DNA from: Psittacicella gerlachiana
GTDB lineage: Bacteria; Pseudomonadota; Gammaproteobacteria; Enterobacterales; Psittacicellaceae
Direction: 5' to 3'
DNA length: 32,407 bases
NCBI RefSeq assembly: GCF_003585965.1
Contig: NZ_NRJF01000018.1
Coordinates: forward strand, 1-32,407
Shown here: piece after piece, positions 15,124 to 23,171 of the stretch
How the letters are laid out: every line of letters begins with the position of its first letter
How positions within the stretch are numbered: the first letter of the stretch is position 1
Position numbers and translations under genes: made by a program
Notes under the pieces: generated by a model
Databases searched by the model: none
Told to the model about the DNA's origin: nothing
What the model saw: the letters and a program-made list of their open reading frames with translations, nothing else

Positions 15124-18100
15124 ATGAAAAAAACATTATTTTCGGCTTCTGAAGATCCCTTAGATATTTTAGAACCAGCAACACCAGAGGTTAAGTTAAG
15201 TTTTTCGCAACTCATGTCGCATTTAAAGTTAATGTTAGAAGTGCGAGATTACCTTTGGCAACAATTAGAACCAGAATTACCTAAGCATCTAGCTCAAGAG
15301 TTACACTTAAAGTATGCTTTAAGTGTCGAGGGGTTAATTTGCCCGAATTTAAAGATTAACTCGCAAGGGAAAATTGAAAAAATTATTATAAATTATTACT
15401 TTGCGGGTTATAGTGTGATTTTACGTCATGTCTTTACCCAGTTAGTAGCTCAGCTCAAAGAGCAAAGAAATTTTCAAGTGCTGCAAGCAGTAGAGTTTAG
15501 TGTAAAGTATGAACCGCAATTATTGCAGTCAGTGCAAGAGTATGATTTACAACTGCAAAAGCAAAGTCGAACGCAAGTAACTAATTATTTACATGATACA
15601 CAAGTAAGGCAACAAATTTATGCTCAACAAGTACGTCAACTCTTGGGAATAAGTGAACAAGAGTTTGCTCGATTAGTGGGGTATCAAGGTAACTTAGAGC
15701 AAGTACACAAACTCTTGCGCGAACGTGAGCGTGCTTTACAAGCTAATGTGCTTGATGTCGATGATCCAGAACTTAATGCACAAATCCATGCTTATGTAGA
15801 AAATCAACTAGAAACTCGTTTAACTTATCTCAAAGCTCAGCAACTCTCAGAGCAACAGTCTCAAGCCACTTATCAAGAAGTAAAACCAGCTACTTTACCG
15901 AGTTTTGTGAATGAAGAGCAGTTAAGATCACAAATTTTTTGGGAGACTTTAAGTCAGGCTCTTCAAGAAGGTCCTGTAGCACAAATTGCCGAGGCAGTAA
16001 GAGCTAAGTACAAGCAACAAACTAAAGCTCAAGTAGTAATCCCCTCAAGTCCGAGCCTCGAAGCTCTGCAAGAGCAAAAGGTAGATTTTACTCAAGAACT
16101 CGAGCAACAACAAAAATTGCGTCAGCAACGAGAGTTAGAAATTCTTGTTAGTGCTAATCTCGAAGTGATGACTCGAAAGTTAAGACAAAGCTTTCATCAA
16201 CAAGGGAAACAACTATTAAAGATTCTCTTTACCAAGCTTGATTTTAAATATTGGCAAGGTTTTTATCAACAATATGCTAATAAGTATTATCAAGCACAAG
16301 AAATTCTTAAGAGTAATCCTGAAAATAGCTTAGCTCAAGAGATCTTAACCGTGTTTAAACAACCGGTAAGCAAAAAACTTCTTGGAGATTTTGTTGATTT
16401 TACTTTTTCTCACTCTGCTAGTTGGCAAATTGGTGAGCATAAGTTAGATTTTCAACTAGATCAAAAAGAGTTTTTAGAGCAAGCTTTTCGTGATCCGCTT
16501 AACTTAATCGAGCTCTATCAAACTTTAGCGGTAGATAATAGTTTAGAGCAAATTATTTGGGAAGATGAGGCGGTAATTAGTAAGGTTTTAGCTGGAATAG
16601 ATTGGTTTACTTTTGCCGGTAATTATTTTCAAGAGCAAGTAGAACCTCTATTTAATAAAGAGTTAGTGCTTCAGTTTAATCTTACAGACTTAACTGTTTA
16701 TAATGAAAAAGTACAACAGTTGCAAGCTCAAGAACTCGCGATCCCCGCTCCTTTAACGCAGAGTCAGCAAATAGCTCAGTTAGATAAGATTCAAGCTCAG
16801 ATTAAGCAGTTAAGAAGTCAACAAGGACAAGAGTTAGCCTTACAGCAAGCTCTTGAATCCCCAAAATGGCAAGCTTATAAAGAGCAATTGCAAGCTTTTG
16901 GCTCACGAACTTTAACTTCGAGTTTAGAAGCAAATGCTTTAGAGAAGGAAGAAGAGGCTTTTGGTAAAAGTACAAAAACAGAATTACCTAAAGAGCCTCT
17001 AAAGTTAGAAGGATTTAAAGAATCCCAAAAGCTTCAAGAACCGAAAAAGCTCCAAGAAGCAAAAAAGCTTGCAGAGTCTTCAGCCTTGAAAGCTAAGACT
17101 ACCCCCTCGCTTGCTTCAACTCAGGCTGCTAACTCTCAATTTGCTTCACCAGCAGATTGGGATCTACTCTTAAATAATTTACAGCATAATTTACAACTGC
17201 AAGAAAAAGCTGAACAAGAACGTTTAGAGCAGAATTTAGCTCGTAAATTAGAGCAAGAAGAACAAAATCTAGCTTTAAGTAAAGCTAAACAAGAGCAAGG
17301 AGAGTTTAGTAAAGAGCAAGAGTACTTGCAGTATAAGCAAGAACAACAAGTTCAAGAGCTAACTAGTAAATTAAAAAACTTACAACAAGAAGTCGTAAAA
17401 GTTCTCCCGAAACAGCAACCGAATGCCGAACAAAAAGCTTTAATTCAAGCTTCAAGAGAGCAAGAACTACAGCAACAACAAGTACGTCAATGGGAACAGG
17501 CTCAACAGCAAGAGACTATTTGGCAACAATTAGCTCAGCAAGTTCCGCTCTATGCTCAAAGCCCTGAAGCTTATGAGTTTATTGTGCAGTTTACACAAGC
17601 TCTTGCTAAAGAGTTGTTTCGTAGTTTGACTTTTAGTGTAAATAATCGCAAGCTTCCTGCCGAGTTATTATCACAATTAAGTAAAGAAAAAAATGCTTAT
17701 GAATTGGCATTAGCTCGAGGCTATAATCCGGGATATCATCTCTTAAGACTACAAAATAAGTTCTTTAGTCGTCAGGAGAAGAAAGGACGTAAGCTTGCTA
17801 ACTATTTAGTTTACAGTAGTGATTTTATTGGTAAGGTGCCAAATGAGTTTTTCCTCCATGAAGAAAAAGCTCCTTATGTAGGGAAAATGGGAATGACCTT
17901 AGCTCTCAAACATGAAATAAATCAACAGCAAAGAGGAGCTAAGGGAAGCGATGAGCAAGAAAGTTTAGAGTTTGCTTATAAAGGAGAAAGCGAACTTGAT
18001 ACTTTAGATCCAAGTTTACCTTTAGAGCAAGCTATTACTAAGCTAGTAGATCAAAGGTATGAGCGTAAGGATCAAGAGTTTATTCGTCAGCTTTATCATA

Positions 18101-19650
18101 AGTATATTCATTGGTATCAACAACGAGAAGCTTCTTTACATCAAGAGCAAATTGCACATTATCTTTTTGAACAAGCTCGTGAGCTTTTAGGGAAAAAAGA
18201 ACAAAAGCAAGCTCTTAAATTAAAAGAACTCATTACCAAACGTACAAAAAATAATCTCGAACTTATAGTACCGATTTTTGAGCAAACCTATGTTCAAGAG
18301 CAAGTAAGCATGCGTACACAGCTCTATAAAGACTTTGATTTAATTCAGGCTTTAGTAGAGCTGAGTCAAGCGGGGATTAGCGTTGAGAAATTAATGAAAG
18401 TTAGTGCACAACTAAATCAAGAGGAGCATCCAATATTTGCTGGATTGATTGACTTAGTCGCAGATTATCAAGAACTTTTAGGGTTTAAGTTAATAAAAAT
18501 AACTCATGCAGATCAAACTCTACCTTTAACTGAAAGTGAGTTAAGGGAAAGAGCTAAAACTAGCAAAAAGTATCAAGAGATTCTTGATGATCCACAAAAG
18601 TTTGCTTCATGGTTAGCACAAAAACAACAGCAAGAAGCTTTACAAGAGAAACAATTTGCCCAAATGCTCAAGAAGGTACAACAGTTGCAACTAGAGCAAC
18701 AGCAAGCAGAGCAAGAGTTATTAAAGCAACAAGTGATAGAAGTAAAGCAGTCTAAAGCTAAAGAATCTACCCAAGATTTACATTTGCGAGCATGGGTAGG
18801 GACTAAGGTATCGACTTCGGGACAGCAACTTATAAAAAAAGCAGGTTGGAAACAAAACAATAGCTTTAAAGTTGCTCCTGAAGTGAATCAAGTAATTAAG
18901 CAACTACAGCGTCAATTACATGAGCAAAAGCAAGTTGAGGAGATAGATTTTACGCAATTTATCGATCATGAGGAGTTAGATTTAATTAATGTTTATCAAA
19001 AAATGGTCTTAAATCCTCAGCTAGCTGCTCTAGAAAGCCTTGCTCAAGAAGCTAACTTAAGTAGTTTTTGTGCTTTTAGTGAAGCTCCTTTTGAGCCTTT
19101 AAGCTATACTAGCCAAGAGTTGGCACAGTTACAAGCAGAATACACTTGGAAATTAGCACAAGAGGAAAACTCTAATCTTGAGCCTGAGCTTACAATGCAA
19201 GGGTTAGAGATCCAGGATGAGGGGGGATTAAATGCTTTTGCTCTTCAGCCTAAGAGTCAAGAGTTTTATTCCTTATTTGAATATAAACAACAAAAAGCTC
19301 AGGTTTCTTGGTTGCACGCAAAAGATCCTTGGCAACCAAAAATCGAGAGCGAAGATTTGGAACCTGTTCCTATCGATAATTTAACCCATGCTCCTCATTA
19401 CCAAAGTTTACAGCAGGAGCAACAAGAGCATTTGCAAGCTTTATTGCAAAAGAAAGTAGACAGTATTTTTACTGCCTCTAATGAGCAAGAGCTAGCCCAA
19501 AAGTTAGCTTTAATTAAGCAACGCAATGCCGAACGGCGAGCTCGTGGACAACAAGAGATTAGTTTTGCTGCTCAAGAGCAAGTGAGTTTGGAAGAACAAG
19601 CTCAAGAGTTCGAAGCCAAACGCAAGGCATTAAAAAACCTAGAGGATTAA
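15124..19650 (+). CDS. Giant Gln-rich coiled-coil protein with DciA/DUF721-like N-terminus
   Basis: This 1508-aa protein has no membrane helix or signal peptide. Residues ~28-131 match the pattern of the DciA (DUF721) fold: a helix L-M-S-H-L-K-L-M-L-E-V, L-W-Q-Q-L-E-P-E-L-P-K-H-L, a beta strand (I-E-K-I-I-I-N-Y-Y-F-A), a helix with S-V-I-L-R-H-V-F-T-Q-L, and a final strand V-E-F-S-V-K-Y. DciA loads the replicative helicase DnaB in bacteria without DnaC. In many gammaproteobacteria dciA lies near secA, as this gene does (about 2 kb away), which supports the reading. The remaining ~1370 residues are rich in Gln, Glu, Lys and Leu with long heptad-like stretches, predicted coiled coil, and a K-L-Q-E repeat-like linker near 630-665. 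No second domain is recognised. Ordinary DciA proteins are 100-200 aa, so this would be an extreme extension. Alternatively it is an unrelated structural protein. No Shine-Dalgarno precedes the ATG. Confidence 0.5.
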   Translation: MKKTLFSASEDPLDILEPATPEVKLSFSQLMSHLKLMLEVRDYLWQQLEPELPKHLAQELHLKYALSVEGLICPNLKINSQGKIEKIIINYYFAGYSVILRHVFTQLVAQLKEQRNFQVLQAVEFSVKYEPQLLQSVQEYDLQLQKQSRTQVTNYLHDTQVRQQIYAQQVRQLLGISEQEFARLVGYQGNLEQVHKLLRERERALQANVLDVDDPELNAQIHAYVENQLETRLTYLKAQQLSEQQSQATYQEVKPATLPSFVNEEQLRSQIFWETLSQALQEGPVAQIAEAVRAKYKQQTKAQVVIPSSPSLEALQEQKVDFTQELEQQQKLRQQRELEILVSANLEVMTRKLRQSFHQQGKQLLKILFTKLDFKYWQGFYQQYANKYYQAQEILKSNPENSLAQEILTVFKQPVSKKLLGDFVDFTFSHSASWQIGEHKLDFQLDQKEFLEQAFRDPLNLIELYQTLAVDNSLEQIIWEDEAVISKVLAGIDWFTFAGNYFQEQVEPLFNKELVLQFNLTDLTVYNEKVQQLQAQELAIPAPLTQSQQIAQLDKIQAQIKQLRSQQGQELALQQALESPKWQAYKEQLQAFGSRTLTSSLEANALEKEEEAFGKSTKTELPKEPLKLEGFKESQKLQEPKKLQEAKKLAESSALKAKTTPSLASTQAANSQFASPADWDLLLNNLQHNLQLQEKAEQERLEQNLARKLEQEEQNLALSKAKQEQGEFSKEQEYLQYKQEQQVQELTSKLKNLQQEVVKVLPKQQPNAEQKALIQASREQELQQQQVRQWEQAQQQETIWQQLAQQVPLYAQSPEAYEFIVQFTQALAKELFRSLTFSVNNRKLPAELLSQLSKEKNAYELALARGYNPGYHLLRLQNKFFSRQEKKGRKLANYLVYSSDFIGKVPNEFFLHEEKAPYVGKMGMTLALKHEINQQQRGAKGSDEQESLEFAYKGESELDTLDPSLPLEQAITKLVDQRYERKDQEFIRQLYHKYIHWYQQREASLHQEQIAHYLFEQARELLGKKEQKQALKLKELITKRTKNNLELIVPIFEQTYVQEQVSMRTQLYKDFDLIQALVELSQAGISVEKLMKVSAQLNQEEHPIFAGLIDLVADYQELLGFKLIKITHADQTLPLTESELRERAKTSKKYQEILDDPQKFASWLAQKQQQEALQEKQFAQMLKKVQQLQLEQQQAEQELLKQQVIEVKQSKAKESTQDLHLRAWVGTKVSTSGQQLIKKAGWKQNNSFKVAPEVNQVIKQLQRQLHEQKQVEEIDFTQFIDHEELDLINVYQKMVLNPQLAALESLAQEANLSSFCAFSEAPFEPLSYTSQELAQLQAEYTWKLAQEENSNLEPELTMQGLEIQDEGGLNAFALQPKSQEFYSLFEYKQQKAQVSWLHAKDPWQPKIESEDLEPVPIDNLTHAPHYQSLQQEQQEHLQALLQKKVDSIFTASNEQELAQKLALIKQRNAERRARGQQEISFAAQEQVSLEEQAQEFEAKRKALKNLED

Positions 19651-19669
19651 GCTCTAGGTTTATTTTTTT
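19635..19669. terminator. Shared intrinsic terminator of the giant gene and lolE
   Basis: AAACCTAGAG (19635-19644) and CTCTAGGTTT (19652-19661) form a 10-bp stem with a 7-nt loop that contains the plus-strand stop codon. A TTTTTTT run (19663-19669) follows on the plus strand. On the minus strand the same stem is followed by TTT, giving TTTTTT with the stem end, for lolE. Confidence 0.8.
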
Positions 19670-21164
19670 AGGTTAAAAATTTAATATTTATTTGCTCTTT
19701 ATTAGTGCAATAGCTCGTAAGTAGGGCTGTAAAGAGAGAAATTGCAATAATTGCTAAGGCAATGGTTAGCATGTTACTCAGCTTTAAAGTAACCGGAATA
19801 TAGTCTATAAAGTAGTTAGAAGCACTAATTACTTCGACTCCCGAACTGAGCAACCAATGACTGAGAGCTTCAAGCCCTAAACTGAGAAGTATGCCGATCG
19901 CCAAACCTATTATGACAGCGTGTCCTGCAAGAATTAGACTATAATTCATAAAAATACGATGAATTTGTTGGAGTGAAAGTCCTACTGCTTGCAAACTAGT
20001 AATCGACTTTTTCTTATCACGAATTTGAATTAGGATCGCACAGATGACATTAAACCCTGCAAGGGTAACCACAAAGAGTAACCCTAAATTAAGTAAAGAC
20101 TTAATCATAGGAATGTCATTATAGATATTAGGATAAATTTGTCCCCAAGTACTATAGCTAATTGCTTGCTGACTTTGCCATCCTTCATAAGGACGGATAA
20201 TGAGATTGTCTGGATCTTGCAGACGAATTTGAAAAGCATTAGCGATTTGCTCTGGAGTTAAAGACTCAGTTTGACAAGTTTGAGCTGAGATCACTTCGCC
20301 TTGTGTATTTAATTGCGGACGAGAACAAGTTTGTTTGATTCCTACTAACCCTGTAGCATCATAAATATTTAAGAGGGCAAGTTCTTTATCAAAGAGTCCA
20401 TTAGAATCTATAATGCCGCTTACGATAAAGTATTGATTTTGTTCAAGACGATTATCTGAAGAAAAAACATACATACGTACGTAATCCCCAAGAGTTACGC
20501 CAAGAGCTTGAGCTAATTGTTTACCGAGAATAATACTTGGGGTATTTAAATAATCAGTAAAGGTTATTTCTTGAGGATTATCTTCTTGCTGACTATTCTC
20601 TTGAACAGAGGTAGTTGCTTTAGCTACCTCTTGAGTTAAGAGCTGAGCTTTTTTTAGGAGAAGATCTTTGCTCTGCAGATCTAAGCTCGAAGCTAATAAA
20701 GTTTCTAAGCCACCTTGTTCCTTGACATAGTCTCCTAAAGAGCTTACTTGAGCATAGGTTTGCGGGTCTACCGCAAAAGCTTGAATTACTCTTTTTTGTG
20801 GACCATTTTCCATGAGTACGGTTTTAGAGACTAGAGGACTAATTGCTTCTACATTATGAAAGCGTTTAAACTGGGACTCTAATGCTTCTCCTTGGCTAAA
20901 CACTTGCCCATTAGGCGTAAAAATTAAGGCTTGAGGAATTAAATTTAAAAACTTAGTATGTAGTTGTTTATCAAAACCATTAATTACGGCATTGGTAAGA
21001 ACAAGAATAGCAATACCTAAGATAATTCCAATTTTGGTTAACCAATTAATAAAGGATAACACCCGAATACTAGATTTAACTTTATAAAAGCGCCAAGCTA
21101 TCTTCCAAGTTAGAGCCAAGCTTGTTCCTGTACCAGCTTGTGGACTAGGTAGAGCTTTAGACAT
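19668..21164 (-). CDS. lolE: Lipoprotein-releasing permease subunit LolE
   Basis: LolE pairs with LolC and two LolD subunits to extract lipoproteins from the inner membrane and pass them to LolA. The 498-aa protein has a first membrane helix (~40-62, followed by N-G-F-D), a large periplasmic domain, and three C-terminal helices starting near residue ~350. The segments Y-N-D-I-P-M-I-K-S-L before helix 2 and A-S-N-Y-F-I-D-Y-I-P before the last helix match E. coli LolE rather than LolC. E. coli LolE is 414 aa. The extra length sits in two periplasmic insertions: a Gln/Glu/Lys-rich stretch at ~152-207, and ~276-302 containing Cys280 and Cys297, a possible disulfide. The ATG lies inside lolD (8-nt overlap) with GGGAG about 10 nt upstream, so translation is coupled. 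It is the last gene of the recB-lolCDE operon. Confidence 0.85.
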   Translation of the reverse strand: MSKALPSPQAGTGTSLALTWKIAWRFYKVKSSIRVLSFINWLTKIGIILGIAILVLTNAVINGFDKQLHTKFLNLIPQALIFTPNGQVFSQGEALESQFKRFHNVEAISPLVSKTVLMENGPQKRVIQAFAVDPQTYAQVSSLGDYVKEQGGLETLLASSLDLQSKDLLLKKAQLLTQEVAKATTSVQENSQQEDNPQEITFTDYLNTPSIILGKQLAQALGVTLGDYVRMYVFSSDNRLEQNQYFIVSGIIDSNGLFDKELALLNIYDATGLVGIKQTCSRPQLNTQGEVISAQTCQTESLTPEQIANAFQIRLQDPDNLIIRPYEGWQSQQAISYSTWGQIYPNIYNDIPMIKSLLNLGLLFVVTLAGFNVICAILIQIRDKKKSITSLQAVGLSLQQIHRIFMNYSLILAGHAVIIGLAIGILLSLGLEALSHWLLSSGVEVISASNYFIDYIPVTLKLSNMLTIALAIIAISLFTALLTSYCTNKEQINIKFLT

Positions 21165-21873
21165 TTTGTTTTAATCTCCCATTATCAAGATGCCAATGTA
21201 TAGGTAAGCTTTGAGCAATGTCAGGATCATGAGTTACGAGGAGAATACTCGTAGCAAAGTCTTGACTTATACGAGTAATTAATGCCATAACTTCACTCGA
21301 AGTCTCTTGATCAAGATTCCCTGTAGGTTCATCGGCAAGAATTAATTTAGGGTTATTAATTAAAGCGCGAGCGATAGCTACCCTTTGTCTTTCCCCTCCT
21401 GAGAGCTGATCGGGATAGTGATGCATACGAGCTTCTAAGCCCATATAGTTTAAGAGTTCGTGTGCTCGTTGTTTTGCTACTTGCGGATCGAAATTGCCAA
21501 TTTGTGCAGGAAGCATAACATTTTCGAGGGCAGTAAAATCTGGTAAAAGGTTATGAAATTGAAAAATAAACCCTAAATCTTGATTTCTGAGTTGATTGAT
21601 TTCTTTAGCAGACATTAAAGCTAAGTCTTGTCCTTGCCAGTAAATGGTATCTGGAGCAACTTTTTCAAAGCCAGCGAGTAAGTAAAGTAATGAAGACTTA
21701 CCATTCCCAGATTTCCCGACAAGAGAGATTTGCTCACCAGCATGAATCTTAAAGCTTAAATTTGAAAAAATTACCGTTTGTTCAGGTTGAGCAGAGTTAA
21801 TCTCTCCTTTGGTAACCTGAGCTTGGTTCTTAAGATAAGCTAAAGAAAGGTTTTTAACTTCTAAAATAGTCAT
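21157..21873 (-). CDS. lolD: Lipoprotein-releasing ABC transporter ATPase LolD
   Basis: LolD is the cytoplasmic ATPase of the LolCDE complex. The 238-aa protein has all ABC motifs: Walker A G-K-S-G-N-G-K-S (53-60), Q-loop Gln105, signature L-S-G-G-E-R-Q (157-163), Walker B L-I-L-A-D-E-P (177-183) and H-loop His215. The length fits E. coli LolD (233 aa), apart from a short insertion near residues 17-32. The D[10 protein letters not shown] segment after the Q-loop is typical of the LolD/MacB group. It starts 3 nt after the lolC stop and overlaps lolE by 8 nt, so the three are translated as a coupled set. Confidence 0.93.
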   Translation of the reverse strand: MTILEVKNLSLAYLKNQAQVTKGEINSAQPEQTVIFSNLSFKIHAGEQISLVGKSGNGKSSLLYLLAGFEKVAPDTIYWQGQDLALMSAKEINQLRNQDLGFIFQFHNLLPDFTALENVMLPAQIGNFDPQVAKQRAHELLNYMGLEARMHHYPDQLSGGERQRVAIARALINNPKLILADEPTGNLDQETSSEVMALITRISQDFATSILLVTHDPDIAQSLPIHWHLDNGRLKQNV

Positions 21874-21876
21874 AGT

Positions 21877-23166
21877 TTAACGTAAAATTTGTGCGGGACG
21901 AATGCGAATAATAAAGTAGCCAGCAATAGCTGTGGCAAGGAAAATAATTGCTGAACAGCTAAGATAAGTAAAGGCTACTTCAAAATAGTCAATTTGTAAG
22001 GGAATCCGAATATTAAGATAAATATTGTAATGAGACCAAAAACTAGTAGCGAGTATAAAGAGGATTAAACTAAAAATATTAGCTCGTATGAGTAAGCCTA
22101 AGACCATGAGTAAAAAGACTTTATTTAACGACGGTGTAGGCATCCCTAAAACATTGAGAATCGCTATGTCTCGATCTTTCTCGACAATAATAAAACTAAA
22201 GGTAATTAAACAACTTAAAATCGCAATAATAATTAGTAGCGAAGTTAAGGTGGTAGTTACTTGACCTTCGGTTTTTATTGAACTAAAGATTATGGCAAGA
22301 CGTTGACGCCAATCGCTCGCTTGAGTTACAGCGAGTTTATTAGTTTGAGCTTGCCCTTGATAACTAAAGTCTCCTTGGTAGGTTAAGTGGAGATATTGAG
22401 CTAATTTAGGCATAAGCTTATCTATAGCTAAAGGATCTTTTAAAAAGATATTGAGCTGATGAAGATTACGCTCAAGATTTAATCTCGCAATATCATACAC
22501 ATTGGTATACCAAGTATTATTTAAGCCTTGATCTTGGTAAATGTAACTTATGGTAAATTGACGCATTACCGGCATAAATCCCGTGGGGAGATAAGTAGAT
22601 TTTTCGCTATTAATTAAAGTAACTTGATCTCCTACTGAAAGACGATAGTTATAAGCTAAGCTTTCTGGAATAGCTAAAGTAAAGCTACTTGGAGCCAGGT
22701 TAAGTTGGGCTACATCTTCAGGAATATTAATCGGAGCCTTGCTATGTGCATTAAGATTTTTTCTTGTTTGAGGATCTTGATTATCGAGTCCTAAAACCTG
22801 CCCCTCAATGAGATTATTGTCTACCTGCATAAAGAATTTACCGCCAGCATAGAGATTAAGCTGGTTAATTTGTTCTTTAAGAGGGCTTTGACTTAATAAC
22901 TGATAAGCCTGCTCAAGGTCAGCGGTAGGCTGACCATTGCTGGCTAAAGGTTGATTAAAGGTGACAATAATTTGTGGCGTATAGTTGAGCAATCTCTCTT
23001 TTTGAAATTGCTGCATGGAGTTTAAAATAGTAGTGATTAAGGCTATAGCTAGGGTCGCAAGGACAAAGGCAATAATCGATAGCCAATAGCTAACCTTAGT
23101 AAATCGGGTACGACGTACCGATTTCCCAAACCTACTACTTAAATAAAAGATTAAAGATGAAAACAT
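21877..23166 (-). CDS. lolC: Lipoprotein-releasing permease subunit LolC
   Basis: LolC is the permease subunit that docks the chaperone LolA. The 429-aa protein has a first membrane helix (~27-50), a periplasmic domain, and three C-terminal helices (~305-425), the usual Lol/MacB-type four-helix plan. The segment L-P-T-G-F-M-P-V-M-R-Q-F (~193-204) aligns with the E. coli LolC Hook loop (T-P-M-G-R-I-P-S-Q-R-L-F) that binds LolA. This separates it from LolE and supports the name. E. coli LolC is 399 aa. It starts only 5 nt after the recB stop and has no Shine-Dalgarno of its own, so it depends on recB translation or re-initiation. That makes export of essential lipoproteins transcriptionally tied to a recombination gene, which is an unusual arrangement. 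Confidence 0.88.
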   Translation of the reverse strand: MFSSLIFYLSSRFGKSVRRTRFTKVSYWLSIIAFVLATLAIALITTILNSMQQFQKERLLNYTPQIIVTFNQPLASNGQPTADLEQAYQLLSQSPLKEQINQLNLYAGGKFFMQVDNNLIEGQVLGLDNQDPQTRKNLNAHSKAPINIPEDVAQLNLAPSSFTLAIPESLAYNYRLSVGDQVTLINSEKSTYLPTGFMPVMRQFTISYIYQDQGLNNTWYTNVYDIARLNLERNLHQLNIFLKDPLAIDKLMPKLAQYLHLTYQGDFSYQGQAQTNKLAVTQASDWRQRLAIIFSSIKTEGQVTTTLTSLLIIIAILSCLITFSFIIVEKDRDIAILNVLGMPTPSLNKVFLLMVLGLLIRANIFSLILFILATSFWSHYNIYLNIRIPLQIDYFEVAFTYLSCSAIIFLATAIAGYFIIRIRPAQILR

Positions 23167-23171
23167 AAAAC

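Noticed and set aside
18573-18860. Cys/Ser-rich 95-aa frame antisense to the giant coiled-coil gene
   Set aside because: The many Cys and Ser residues are the complement of Gln codons (CAA/CAG) on the other strand, a shadow of the Gln-rich gene.
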